From positions 2,232,001-2,296,000 of the forward strand of contig NZ_CP163443.1 of the NCBI RefSeq assembly GCF_041053055.1: DNA of 64,000 bases, written 5' to 3'. Position numbers and translations under genes: made by a program. Shown here one piece after another: positions 53,236 to 61,837 of the stretch (the stretch's first letter is position 1; the number at the start of each line of letters is the position of its first letter). The notes under the pieces were generated by a model that ran no database searches, had not been told where the DNA came from, and was given only the letters and a program-made list of their open reading frames with translations. Source of the stretch: Streptomyces sp. R41 (lineage in GTDB: Bacteria; Actinomycetota; Actinomycetes; Streptomycetales; Streptomycetaceae).

Positions 53236-53460
53236 GTGCCCGCACGACGGCGCGTACGTCCTCGGGGCCGGTCAACTCGGCCGTCTCCGCCCCGGCGAGG
53301 CCCAGGGACTCGGTCCAGCCGGGGACCAGGAAGCGGTCGAGGCAGCGTCGCTGGGTGCCGTCCGGCAGGCCGCCCTCGTCCACAAGGCGGCCGGCGACCC
53401 CACGGCTGCCGGCACCGGGCAGGTGGCCCTCACCTGATCCAACATCGGCTTCTCTGCCCC
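53236..53460 (-). pseudogene. Possible C-terminal coding remnant
   Basis: A minus-strand frame across 53236-53460 reads like real protein (GSRGVAGRLVDEGGLPDG, RRCLDRFLVPGWTESLGLAG, TAELTGPEDVRAVVRAL) with Streptomyces codon bias, but it has no start and continues antisense into the LLM gene with no natural stop. It may be what is left of a catabolic gene linked to the fuconate locus. I cannot name the family. Confidence 0.3.
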
Positions 53461-53491
53461 GTTCAGCCCACTGAACCCCCATAATGGCGTG

Positions 53492-53506
53492 AGACATCGG
53501 ATGTCT
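53492..53506. promoter_or_regulatory. Candidate FadR-type autoregulatory operator
   Basis: AGACATCGGATGTCT, 7-bp arms around one G, 20 bp upstream of the regulator start. Related TCGGA-core sites lie before the fuconate dehydratase gene. Confidence 0.6.
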
Positions 53507-53526
53507 GAGCGACAGGGAGGCCCGCC

Positions 53527-54198
53527 ATGGCAGTCACCGATGAGGCGATCGAGAAGATCAAGGGAATGATCGTCTCCGGCTCGCTGCGCCCCGGCGACCG
53601 GCTTCCCAAGGAGAGCGAGCTTGCGGCCGAGCTGGGGCTGTCCCGCAACTCCCTGCGGGAGGCCGTACGCGCGCTGTCGCTCATCCGCATCCTGGACGTA
53701 CGACAGGGCGACGGCACGTATGTCACCAGTCTGGATCCCCAACTCCTGCTGGAGGCGCTGAGCTTCGTCGTCGACTTCCACCGCGACGACACGGTGCTGG
53801 AATTCCTCGCGGTGCGCCGGATCCTGGAGCCGGCCGCCACGGCGATGGCGTCCTCGCGCATCAGCGAGCAGCAACTGGACGCGCTGACCGCCCAGTTGGA
53901 CGCCCTTGGCGCGGCGCCCTCGGTGGAGGAGCTCGTCGCCTGTGACCTGGAGTTCCACCGGGGCATCGTGCAGAGCTCCGGCAACTCGGTGCTGTGCTCG
54001 CTCCTCGACGGCCTGTCCGGGCCCACGACCCGAGCCCGCATCTGGCGCGGCCTGACCCAGGAGGACGCGGTCAGCCGCACCCTGCACGAGCACCGGGCGA
54101 TTCTCGCGGCCCTGCGGGACCGCGACGCGGAGGCGGCCCGCTCCTGGGCCACCGTCCACATCGCCAGCGTGGAGCAGTGGCTGCGCTCGACGCTGTAG
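53527..54198 (+). CDS. FadR-subfamily GntR transcriptional regulator
   Basis: A 223-residue regulator. The winged helix (LRPGDRLPKESELAAELGLS, SLREAVRALSLIRILDVRQG) is followed by an all-helical FCD ligand domain (FLAVRRILEPAATAMAS, DLEFHRGIVQSSGNSVL, HRAILAALRDRDAEAA). FadR/FCD proteins commonly sense sugar acids. It is convergent with the fuconate/ABC operon and shares operator-like sequence with its promoter, so control of L-fuconate or a similar acid is a reasonable guess. Confidence 0.93.
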   Translation: MAVTDEAIEKIKGMIVSGSLRPGDRLPKESELAAELGLSRNSLREAVRALSLIRILDVRQGDGTYVTSLDPQLLLEALSFVVDFHRDDTVLEFLAVRRILEPAATAMASSRISEQQLDALTAQLDALGAAPSVEELVACDLEFHRGIVQSSGNSVLCSLLDGLSGPTTRARIWRGLTQEDAVSRTLHEHRAILAALRDRDAEAARSWATVHIASVEQWLRSTL

Positions 54199-54230
54199 TC
54201 CCCCGGCGAAGGCTCGTGGCCCCGGAAGAC

Positions 54231-55250
54231 TCAGTCCTGCTTCTCGCCGCTCGCGAACCGCGAGATCACCAGCGCCACGATGATGATCGCCCCGTTGAGG
54301 AACTGGTTCCACAGCGCGGGCACGCCGCCCAACGTCATGACGTTGACGACGAGTTGCAGGGTCAGTACGCCGGTCAGCGCGCCGAAGAGGGTGCCCCGGC
54401 CGCCCTTCAGGCTGATGCCCCCGATCACCGCCGCCGCGAAGACCTGGAAGATCCATCCGTTGCCCTGTGTCGCCGCGACCGAGCCGTAGTGGCCGGTGTA
54501 GAGGACGCCGGCGAAGGCGGCGAGCAGGCCGCCGATCGCCAGGACGATCCAGGTGATGCGGTCGACCCGGATCCCGGCCGCGCGGGCGGCCTCCGGGTTG
54601 CCGCCGATCGCGTACAGCGCGCGCCCGTGCCGGAACCAGGCGAGCACACAGCCGCCGATCGCGAAGAGCGTGAGGCAGATCCAAACGGCGGCGGGCGCCC
54701 CGAGCCAGTCCGTCTTGCCCAGGTACCGGAAGGATTCCGGCACATCGGTGATCGACTTGCCCTCGGTGATGCCGATGTGGAGGCCGCGCAGCATGGTGAG
54801 CATGCCGAGCGTGGCGATGAAGCCGTTGACCCGCAGCTTGAGCATCAGGAAGCCGTTGACGCCACCGATCAGCAGGCCGGTCAGCAGGCAGAGGGGAATG
54901 GCCGTCCAGACGGGGAGCAGGCCGAGGCCCGCGAAACGCCCCCCGTGCGCCGGCAGCACCAGCCACATGGCGACGACCGGCGCGATGCCGATCGTCGACT
55001 CCAGCGAGAGGTCCATCCGGCCACAGATGAGGATCAGCGCCTGGCCCAGCACGAGCAGGCTCAGCTCGCTCGACTGCTGCACGACGTTGATGAGGTTCGT
55101 GGAGGTCAGGAAGACCGGCGAGACGATGTACCCGATCACCATCAGGACGAGGATCACGGGGACGAGCGAGAAGTCGCTCCAGCGCACATACCGCACGAAC
55201 TGCAGAGATCGTTCCTTGGCGGCGGTCGGCGGCCGCAGGGTCTCCGTCAT
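54231..55250 (-). CDS. Sugar ABC transporter permease (RbsC family)
   Basis: A 339-residue permease with about ten membrane segments: VPVILVLMVIGYIVSP, LGQALILICGRMDLSLEST, the permease loop GNPEAARAAGI between the halves, and VIGGISLKGGRGTLFGALTG. Start MTETLRPPTAAK after AGGAGGGAG. The stop of the ATPase gene overlaps by 4 nt. Last gene of the operon. It pairs with the binding protein and ATPase listed next to take up a sugar or sugar acid. Confidence 0.94.
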   Translation of the reverse strand: MTETLRPPTAAKERSLQFVRYVRWSDFSLVPVILVLMVIGYIVSPVFLTSTNLINVVQQSSELSLLVLGQALILICGRMDLSLESTIGIAPVVAMWLVLPAHGGRFAGLGLLPVWTAIPLCLLTGLLIGGVNGFLMLKLRVNGFIATLGMLTMLRGLHIGITEGKSITDVPESFRYLGKTDWLGAPAAVWICLTLFAIGGCVLAWFRHGRALYAIGGNPEAARAAGIRVDRITWIVLAIGGLLAAFAGVLYTGHYGSVAATQGNGWIFQVFAAAVIGGISLKGGRGTLFGALTGVLTLQLVVNVMTLGGVPALWNQFLNGAIIIVALVISRFASGEKQD

Positions 55251-56773
55251 GCTCCCTCCTTCTGCCCGGTCACAGGGGACTCCCGCTCGCCCACGCCCTC
55301 CATGGCCGCCACCAGCTCCCGGTCGGTCCACCCGGCGCCGTACTCCCCCACCACTCGCCCGTGGAAGAGCACCAGCAGCCGGTCGCAGACCCGCAGGTCG
55401 TCCAGCTCGTCGGAGACGATCAACGCCGCCTGCCCCTCGTCGGCGACCCGTCGTACGACGGAGAGCAGGGCCTCTTTGGAGCGGACGTCGACCCCGGCGG
55501 TGGGGCGCAGCGCCACCAGGGCGTGCGGGCGGCGGGCCAGCGCCCGTGCCACGACGACCTTTTGCTGGTTGCCGCCGGACAGCCCCGACACGGGCTGGTC
55601 GGGTCCGCGGGTCTTGATGTCGAGCGAGCGGATCATGGAGGCCGCGAACTCCCGGGTGCGGGAGGGCAGTACGGTCCCCCAGGGGCCCAGCTGGTCGGCG
55701 ACGGTGAGCGTGGCGTTCTCGGCGACACTGCGGCCGGTGACGAGTCCCTGGCGGTGCCGGTCCTCTGGGATGTAGCCGATGCCCGCCTCCAGGGCGTGCG
55801 GCACACTGCCGACCCGGATCGCTCGTCCACGGACGCGGATCGCGCCCGCCGTCGGCGTGCGCATGCCCACCAGCGTCTCGCCGAGCGCGGTGCCCCCACT
55901 GGCCGCCGCTCCGGCGAGGCCGAGTACTTCACCGGGGCGCACCGTGAAGTCGACGGGCTCGAACTCACCCTCCAGGGCGAGTCCTTGGGCCTCGAGGTGC
56001 GGTGGGACGTCGGCGCCGCCCGTCCGTCGCGGCTCCCAGTCGGCCATGGCCGACGCCTCCTCCCCCGTCATCGCCGCGACGAGGTCCGCCTTGGCCAGGC
56101 CCGCCACCGGCGCGGTCAGCACCCGGCGGGCGTCGCGCAGGACGGTCACGGTGGAGCAGAGCTCGTACACCTCCTGGAGGTGGTGCGAGATGTACAGGAA
56201 CGCGACCCCGTGCGCCTGGAGGTCGCGGAGCTTGTCGAAGAGGCGCTGAATGCCGTGCGCGTCCAGCTGTGCGGTCGGCTCGTCGAGGATGATCAGCCGG
56301 GCGCCGAAGGAGAGCGCCTTGGCGATCTCGACGAACTGCCGCTGTTCGACCGTGAGTTCCTTGGCGCGTAGGCCCGGGTCGACGTCGACCCCGTACTCGG
56401 CGAGCAGCGCCCGCGCGCGGGCGCGAAGCCGCGGCCACCGGATGAACCGCCCGGCGAACCGGTTGAGGAACAGATTCTCCGCGACGGTGAGTTCCGGCAC
56501 GACCATCGACTTCTGGTAGACGCAGGCCACCTTGGACTGCCAGGCCGCCGTGTCCCCGTACGGCGGCGCCGGCTCCCCGTCGAAGCGGACGGTCCCTGCG
56601 TCCGGGCGGTGCAGCCCGGTCAACACACTGACCAGTGTCGACTTGCCCGCGCCATTGCGCCCCACGAGCGCGTGCGACTCGCCGGGCCGTACGGTGAGGT
56701 CGACACCGTCGAGAGCGAGGGTCGGCCCGAAGCGTTTGCGGACGCCCTCGGCTTGAACTGCCGCCGCCCTCAC
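55247..56773 (-). CDS. Sugar ABC transporter ATP-binding protein (two domains)
   Basis: A 508-residue double-NBD ATPase of the RbsA/MglA type. Domain 1: VGRNGAGKST, ELTVEQRQFVEIAK signature (LTVEQ, normal in this group), LIILDEPTAQLD. Domain 2: the Walker A is degenerate (GLAGAAASGGTALGE), the signature is LSGGNQQKVVVARALA, and the Walker B reads ALVALRPTAGVD where DEPT is expected. The GTG start is 1 nt after the binding protein stop. Domain 1 alone may be catalytic. Confidence 0.94.
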   Translation of the reverse strand: MRAAAVQAEGVRKRFGPTLALDGVDLTVRPGESHALVGRNGAGKSTLVSVLTGLHRPDAGTVRFDGEPAPPYGDTAAWQSKVACVYQKSMVVPELTVAENLFLNRFAGRFIRWPRLRARARALLAEYGVDVDPGLRAKELTVEQRQFVEIAKALSFGARLIILDEPTAQLDAHGIQRLFDKLRDLQAHGVAFLYISHHLQEVYELCSTVTVLRDARRVLTAPVAGLAKADLVAAMTGEEASAMADWEPRRTGGADVPPHLEAQGLALEGEFEPVDFTVRPGEVLGLAGAAASGGTALGETLVGMRTPTAGAIRVRGRAIRVGSVPHALEAGIGYIPEDRHRQGLVTGRSVAENATLTVADQLGPWGTVLPSRTREFAASMIRSLDIKTRGPDQPVSGLSGGNQQKVVVARALARRPHALVALRPTAGVDVRSKEALLSVVRRVADEGQAALIVSDELDDLRVCDRLLVLFHGRVVGEYGAGWTDRELVAAMEGVGERESPVTGQKEGA

Positions 56774-56774
56774 G

Positions 56775-57806
56775 CTACTTGCCCAACTGATTGGCCCAGA
56801 GTTTCGGGTCGTCCACGTTGTCCTTGGTGACCAGCGGCGCGGGCAGCTGGTCCTCGTACCCGTTGGGGATCTTGATGATCATGGAGTCGTGATCGGTCGC
56901 GCCCGTCTTCACCTCGACGTCGTCCAGGGCCTGCTTCGCCCAGTAGAGCGCGTACTTGGCGTACAGGTCGGCGGGCTGCGAGACCGTCGCGTCGATCTTT
57001 CCCGCGCGGATCGCGTCCAGCTCCTGCGGGATGCCGTCATTGGAGATGATCGTGATGTGGCCCTTGGTCCCGGCGGGTTTGAGCAGCTTCTTCTGTTCGA
57101 GCAGAGCCAGGGTCGGCTCCAGGAAGACACCGCCGGCCTGCATGTAGATTCCGCTCAGGTCCGGGTTGGCGGCCAGCGTCGACTGGAGTTTCGCCGACGC
57201 GACCTCGCCCTTCCACTCCGTGGCCAGCTCGAAGACCTTGATCTTCGGATAATTCTTGGTCATGCAGGACTTGAACGCCTCGGATCGGTCCCGCCCGTTG
57301 ATGGACGCCAAGTCGCCCTGGAACTCTGCGACTTTGCCCGTCCCCTTCAGCTGCTCGCCGAGATACTTGCAGGCCTTCTCGCCATACGCGCGGTTGTCGG
57401 CCCGTACGACCATGTAGACCTCGCCCTTGTCGGGGCGGGTGTCGACGCTGACGACCGGGATCTTCTTCTCCTGAAGGGTGTTGAGCGTCTCGGCGACCGC
57501 GCCGGTGTCCTGCGGGGCCATGATCACGGCCTTGGCACCCTGGTCGGTGAAGGTCTGTACGTTGGCCGCGAGCCGCCCGATGTCGTTCTGTGAGTTGGTC
57601 AGTGGCAGCGTGGAGAGCTTGTCGGCCTTGATGTCCTTCTTGACGTAGTCCTGGTAGGAGTTCCAGAAGTCGCTGTCGTTGCGGGGCATGTCGATGCCGA
57701 TCTTGTCGCTCGACGAGCCGCCGCCCGAGTCCCGGTTGCAGGCGGCGAGCACGGTCGAGGCCAGCAGGGCGGCGCAGGCCAGCGCGGTTGTCGTACGCAG
57801 TCTCAT
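56775..57806 (-). CDS. Periplasmic-type sugar-binding lipoprotein
   Basis: A 343-residue type I (RbsB-like) binding lipoprotein. The signal [20 protein letters not shown] ends LAAC, then a Gly/Ser linker. The fold shows in [71 protein letters not shown] and [19 protein letters not shown]. It delivers the operon's substrate to the permease. Start overlaps the dehydratase stop by 4 nt. Confidence 0.94.
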   Translation of the reverse strand: MRLRTTTALACAALLASTVLAACNRDSGGGSSSDKIGIDMPRNDSDFWNSYQDYVKKDIKADKLSTLPLTNSQNDIGRLAANVQTFTDQGAKAVIMAPQDTGAVAETLNTLQEKKIPVVSVDTRPDKGEVYMVVRADNRAYGEKACKYLGEQLKGTGKVAEFQGDLASINGRDRSEAFKSCMTKNYPKIKVFELATEWKGEVASAKLQSTLAANPDLSGIYMQAGGVFLEPTLALLEQKKLLKPAGTKGHITIISNDGIPQELDAIRAGKIDATVSQPADLYAKYALYWAKQALDDVEVKTGATDHDSMIIKIPNGYEDQLPAPLVTKDNVDDPKLWANQLGK

Positions 57807-59116
57807 CGGGTGCCACTCCCTTTCGACGTCTGCCAGACGGGCCCGTCCGGATAGGAATGCGCGGCGATCGACTCGGGGCGCATCCGGGCCGAGAAGCCGG
57901 GGGCGCTCGGCGCCCTGTAGCGGCCCGCCACGACGACCGCCGGGTCGGTGAAGTGCTCGTGCAGATGGTCGACGTACTCGATGACCCGGTCCTCGCGGCT
58001 GCCGGAGACCGCCACGTAGTCGAACATCGCCAGGTGCTGGACCAGCTCGCACAGCCCGACCCCGCCCGCGTGCGGGCAGACGGGGACCTGGAACTTCGCG
58101 GCGAGCAGCAGGATCGCGAGATTCTCGTTGACGCCGGCGACCCGGGCCGCGTCGATCTGCACGAAGTCGACGGCGCGGGCCTGCAGGAGCTGCTTGAAGA
58201 CGACGCGGTTGGCGACGTGCTCACCGGTGGCGACGCGGACCGGCTGGCCGTCGCGGACGGCCGCGTGGCCCAGTACGTCGTCGGGGCTGGTGGGTTCCTC
58301 GATCCAGTGCGGCTCGTACGGAGCCAGGGCCGCCATCCACCGGACCGCCTCGCCGACGTCCCAGCGCTGATTGGCGTCGACCGCGATCCGCACGTCCGGG
58401 CCGACCGCCTTGCGGGCCAGGCGCATGCGCCGGACGTCCTCCTCGATGTCCACGCCGACCTTCAGCTTGATCTGGGTGAAGCCGTCCGCGACGGCGTGCT
58501 CGGCGAGGCGGACCAGCTTGGCGTCGTCGTAGCCGAGCCAGCCGGGCGTGGAGGTGTACGCGGGATAGCCGTCCTTGATCAGCTGCTCCGTCCGTCGTGC
58601 GCGGCCCGGTTCGGCGGCCCGCAGGACGGTCAGCGCCTCGTCCGGGGTGAGGGCGTCGCTGAGGTAGCGGAAGTCGACCAGGCAGACCAGCTCCTCGGGG
58701 GTCATCCCCGCGAGGAAGCGCCACACGGGCAGGCCCGCCCGCCGGGCCGCGAGGTCCCAGGCGGCGTTGATCACCGCGCCCGCCGCCATGTGCATCACCC
58801 CCTTCTCGGGCCCCAGCCAGCGCAGCTGAGAGTCGTGCGTGACCGCGAGATGGACGGCGGCGAGATCCGCCGCGGTACGAGGGACCGGGCGCCCGACGAC
58901 ATACGGGCGCAGCGCCTCGATCGCCGCGGCCACGACCTCGTTGCCGCGGCCGATGGTGAAGCAGAAGCCGTGGCCTTCCGATCCATCGGAGGTCTGCAGC
59001 ACCAGATAGGCGGCGGAGTAATCCGGATCCGGATTCATCGCGTCCGAGCCGTCGAGCTGCTCCGAAGTGGGAAACCGGATGTCGTGCACCTCGAAGCCGG
59101 TGACGGTCTCGTCCAT
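57803..59116 (-). CDS. L-fuconate dehydratase (enolase superfamily)
   Basis: A 437-residue enolase-superfamily dehydratase, close in length and pattern to L-fuconate dehydratase (EC 4.2.1.68), which converts L-fuconate to 2-keto-3-deoxyfuconate. The KxK base is in [16 protein letters not shown], metal ligands are DANQRWD, HWIEEP and ATGEHV, and the C-terminal His is in [14 protein letters not shown]-terminal capping segment: [20 protein letters not shown]. Start [10 protein letters not shown] (AAGGGG upstream). First gene of the operon, suggesting the transporter brings in fuconate or fucose. Confidence 0.93.
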   Translation of the reverse strand: MDETVTGFEVHDIRFPTSEQLDGSDAMNPDPDYSAAYLVLQTSDGSEGHGFCFTIGRGNEVVAAAIEALRPYVVGRPVPRTAADLAAVHLAVTHDSQLRWLGPEKGVMHMAAGAVINAAWDLAARRAGLPVWRFLAGMTPEELVCLVDFRYLSDALTPDEALTVLRAAEPGRARRTEQLIKDGYPAYTSTPGWLGYDDAKLVRLAEHAVADGFTQIKLKVGVDIEEDVRRMRLARKAVGPDVRIAVDANQRWDVGEAVRWMAALAPYEPHWIEEPTSPDDVLGHAAVRDGQPVRVATGEHVANRVVFKQLLQARAVDFVQIDAARVAGVNENLAILLLAAKFQVPVCPHAGGVGLCELVQHLAMFDYVAVSGSREDRVIEYVDHLHEHFTDPAVVVAGRYRAPSAPGFSARMRPESIAAHSYPDGPVWQTSKGSGTR

Positions 59117-59139
59117 GCGTGCCCCTTGTCGCCCACTGA

Positions 59140-59168
59140 ACATCGGACCTCTCGCGGTCATCCGACGT
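59140..59168. promoter_or_regulatory. Candidate FadR-type sites before the fuconate operon
   Basis: ACATCGGACCTCT (59140-59152) and, on the other strand, ACGTCGGATGACC (59156-59168) match ACATCGGATGTCT, half of the site before the FadR-type gene, at 11 and 10 of 13 positions. They are 24-52 bp before the dehydratase start. Confidence 0.5.
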
Positions 59169-59386
59169 ATAGCGCGGCCTCACGACAACGTCCAGGGTCC
59201 TCGGTGAAGTTGACCAAGGACAGCTCGGATGACTGAGAGGTGACCCAGGGCGGCGATCAAGAGTGTTCCCGGGCTCTCGGCGGGGCAGTGATCCGTTCAC
59301 TCCCCCGTGCAAGGGGGCTGCGGAGGCCCCCTCGGAACGCCGTAAGGTTGGGGCGTACGCGAGGGCACGTCGGAAGGAGGCGCTGG

Positions 59387-60463
59387 GTGATCGAGCTGGA
59401 GGGGGTTCCCGAGCTGATCGACCCAGTCATGGTGGCCGCGTTCGAAGGCTGGAACGACGCCGGCGACGCCGCCTCCACCGCGGTCGCGCATCTGGACAGG
59501 GAGTGGAAGGGCGAGGTGTTCGCGGCACTGGACGCCGAGGACTACTACGACTTCCAGGTGAACCGCCCCACGGTGTGGCTGGACGGCGGCGTACGCAAGA
59601 TCACCTGGCCGACCACGCGGCTGTCGGTGGTCCGGGTCGGCGGCGAGAAGCCGCGCGACCTGGTGCTGGTCCGCGGTATCGAGCCGTCGATGCGCTGGCG
59701 CTCGTTCTGCAACGAGCTGCTGGGCTTCGCGCACGAGCTGGGTGTCGAGCTGGTGGTGATCCTGGGCGCCCTGCTCGGTGACACCCCGCACACACGTCCG
59801 GTGCCGGTCAGCGGGGTCACGTCCGATCCCGATCTGGCGCGCACCATGGACCTGGAGGAGACCAAGTACGAGGGCCCCACGGGCATCGTCGGCATCCTCC
59901 AGGAGGCGTGCACGCACGCGGGCGTACCGGCCGTGTCCCTGTGGGCGGCCGTACCGCACTACGTCTCGCAGCCGCCCAACCCGAAGGCGACGCTGGCCCT
60001 CCTCAACCGCTTGGAGGACCTCATCGACCTGCGCATTCCGCTGGGCGAGCTGCCCGAGGACGCGCGTGCCTGGCAGCTCGGCGTGGACCAGCTGGCCGCC
60101 GAGGACAGCGAGGTCGCCGAGTACGTGCAGACGCTGGAGGAGGCCCGGGACACCGCCGAGCTGCCCGAGGCGTCCGGCGAGGCGATCGCCCGCGAGTTCG
60201 AGCGCTATCTGCGCAGACACGACGGCAGCGGTCCGGCGGCGGGGGCCGGCGGCCACGCCGCGGAGAGCGGCGACACCGCCTCGTACCTCCGCGACAGCCC
60301 CAGCGGCCGCAACCGGCCGCCGATGCCGCAGCGGCCCGAGACGGACGCCGGATCAAAGGCGGACACCGGATCGGACGCCGAGGCCGACCGCGAACCCGAG
60401 GCCGACGCCGGACCCGACGTCGACGGCAAGGAGAGCGGCTCCGAGGACTCCTCGGAGGACTGA
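59387..60463 (+). CDS. parJ: PAC2 family protein (ParJ-like)
   Basis: A 358-residue PAC2-domain protein. The GTG start (VIELEGVPELIDPVMV) has GGAAGGAGG 7 nt upstream. Conserved parts are FEGWNDAGDAASTAV, DYYDFQVNRPTVWLDGGVRK, VVILGALLGDTPHTRPV, and GIVGILQEACTHAGVPAVSLW. Residues about 285-358 are disordered and acidic. PAC2 proteins are linked to proteasome assembly in eukaryotes; in S. coelicolor the gene after glpD (SCO1662, from memory) encodes ParJ, which affects ParA polymerisation. The symbol rests on that recalled position. Its end is perfectly duplicated. Confidence 0.8.
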   Translation: MIELEGVPELIDPVMVAAFEGWNDAGDAASTAVAHLDREWKGEVFAALDAEDYYDFQVNRPTVWLDGGVRKITWPTTRLSVVRVGGEKPRDLVLVRGIEPSMRWRSFCNELLGFAHELGVELVVILGALLGDTPHTRPVPVSGVTSDPDLARTMDLEETKYEGPTGIVGILQEACTHAGVPAVSLWAAVPHYVSQPPNPKATLALLNRLEDLIDLRIPLGELPEDARAWQLGVDQLAAEDSEVAEYVQTLEEARDTAELPEASGEAIAREFERYLRRHDGSGPAAGAGGHAAESGDTASYLRDSPSGRNRPPMPQRPETDAGSKADTGSDAEADREPEADAGPDVDGKESGSEDSSED

Positions 60464-60486
60464 CCGAGGACTCCTCGGAGGACTGA
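60441..60486 (+). repeat. Perfect 23-bp tandem duplication of the parJ-like gene's 3' end
   Basis: Units 60441-60463 and 60464-60486 are identical (CCGAGGACTCCTCGG... ending in the TGA). The first is coding (EDSSED and stop); the second is downstream. Confidence 0.95.
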
Positions 60487-60491
60487 ACCAG

Positions 60492-60524
60492 CAGGGGCGG
60501 TGCTTACGACGCGCATCGCCCCTG
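60492..60524. terminator. Bidirectional hairpin between convergent genes
   Basis: 12-bp stem CAGGGGCGGTGC / GCATCGCCCCTG (one G-U pair), loop of 9 nt. It lies between the PAC2 gene (+) and the beta-propeller gene (-). Confidence 0.75.
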
Positions 60525-60540
60525 AATCATCGGAGGCCCG

Positions 60541-61476
60541 TCAGACCCGGTCCACCGCCACCACGTCGTAATCCGTGTCCGGCGTCGGCTCGACGTCGAA
60601 GCGGGCGTTCGGCAGATACAGCCGGTCGTCCCACGCCGCGACCGTCGTCGGGATCCTGAAGCGCGGGTCGGTGATCCGGGCGATCGCCGTGCCCTTGGTG
60701 CCGGAGGCGTTCAGGCGGAAGACGTCGATCAGGTTCTGTTGCTGCTGAACGGCGTAGAGGGTGCGGCCGAGGAGCAACAGGCCGTCCCCGTTGGGGAGTT
60801 CGGAAGCCCCCAGGTCCACGGCGGTGGCCGCCCCCGTACGCGGGTCGACCCGCATGAGTCCGCCGCCGCCCGCGACCGTGTTCACCACGAGCAGCGCGCG
60901 GCCGTCGGGCGTGCGCTCGATGCCATTGGCGGTGAAGTCGGGGCCCTGCTCCCAGTCACCGGTGAGCGGCACGGTCGTGACGGCCCCCGGCTCACCGTGG
61001 CTGCCGAGCGCGAGCCGGTAGAGCCGCGCCTGATAGGAGTCGGTGAACCAGGCGGCGTCCGGGGTGAGGATCACGTCGTTCACGAAGGTGCCCCCGACGG
61101 CGTACACCTTCTCGATCTCGCCGCTGCGGGCGTCGACGGTACGCAGCTCGCCGCTGCCGCCGCCGGCGAGGAAGAGCCTGCCGTGGCGGCCGATCTTGAG
61201 GCCCACGGTGGGGTGTTCGGCCCCGAGGCCCTTGCTGATGACGCCGCCGAGCCCGGTGCTCAGGCTCGCGCGGTAGATGTCGCCGTTGGCGAGCGATCCG
61301 AAGTAGGCGAACGGGGCTGAGCCGATGGTGATGCCCTCGGGCTGGAAGCCATGGGGCAAGGAGAATTGGGTGGGCCGATGTTGTTCGGCCGCGTGGGCGG
61401 TACTGCCCAGCAACGCCGCTCCTCCCAGTGCGGCGGTCGCGGTGAGCAGTCTTCGACGTGCGAAGGAACGGTGCAT
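60541..61476 (-). CDS. Tat-exported beta-propeller (SMP-30/superoxide-type hydrolase-like) protein
   Basis: A 311-residue secreted protein. The N terminus MHRSFARRRLLTATAALGG and cleavage after STAHA form a twin-arginine signal. Repeated blades include ITIGSAPFAYFGSLANGDIYR, VGLKIGRHGRLFLAGG, FVNDVILTPDAAWFTDSYQARL and FTANGIERTPDGRALLVVNT, as in the six-bladed SMP-30/lactonase superfamily. Substrate unknown; a lactonase is possible. Divergent from the subtilase gene across 361 bp. Confidence 0.88.
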   Translation of the reverse strand: MHRSFARRRLLTATAALGGAALLGSTAHAAEQHRPTQFSLPHGFQPEGITIGSAPFAYFGSLANGDIYRASLSTGLGGVISKGLGAEHPTVGLKIGRHGRLFLAGGGSGELRTVDARSGEIEKVYAVGGTFVNDVILTPDAAWFTDSYQARLYRLALGSHGEPGAVTTVPLTGDWEQGPDFTANGIERTPDGRALLVVNTVAGGGGLMRVDPRTGAATAVDLGASELPNGDGLLLLGRTLYAVQQQQNLIDVFRLNASGTKGTAIARITDPRFRIPTTVAAWDDRLYLPNARFDVEPTPDTDYDVVAVDRV

Positions 61477-61837
61477 GGAGCGTCCTTCCGCAGGGGGCCG
61501 GCTCGGGCCGGCCGAGGGGTCAACAGCCGCTGCCACCCCATCACATGACTTACGCCCCCGCAGCCTTTGGCCGGATTGCGGCGTGACATCTGTTTCAAGA
61601 CGGATTGCACAGGGTTCCCCATTCAACTTGTTTTCAAACCAAGTTGGCGAAGGCGGGGTGGACGAGTTGCCGTGGGCGTGCCAGGTTGTGCCCCGAAGGC
61701 GCGGCCCGGGGACGGGACATGGCACCGCGTCGTCCCGCGACAGAGCACCGCAAGGAGTCACGGCACGGCAGTGGACAGGGCACGGCAGAGCACACGCAGG
61801 GACCGGCACCCGCATGGATCGAAGGGAGCGGTACGCG
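61477..61837. other. Divergent promoter region, propeller / subtilase
   Basis: 361 bp without a gene, locally AT-richer (61595-61650), containing the CAACTTG / CAAGTTG inverted repeat. Promoters for both neighbours are expected here; no clear consensus was fixed. Confidence 0.6.
61624..61646. promoter_or_regulatory. Inverted repeat CAACTTG-N9-CAAGTTG
   Basis: Perfect 7-bp arms with spacer TTTTCAAAC, in the AT-rich centre of the divergent region. It looks like a protein-binding site for an unknown regulator. Confidence 0.5.
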
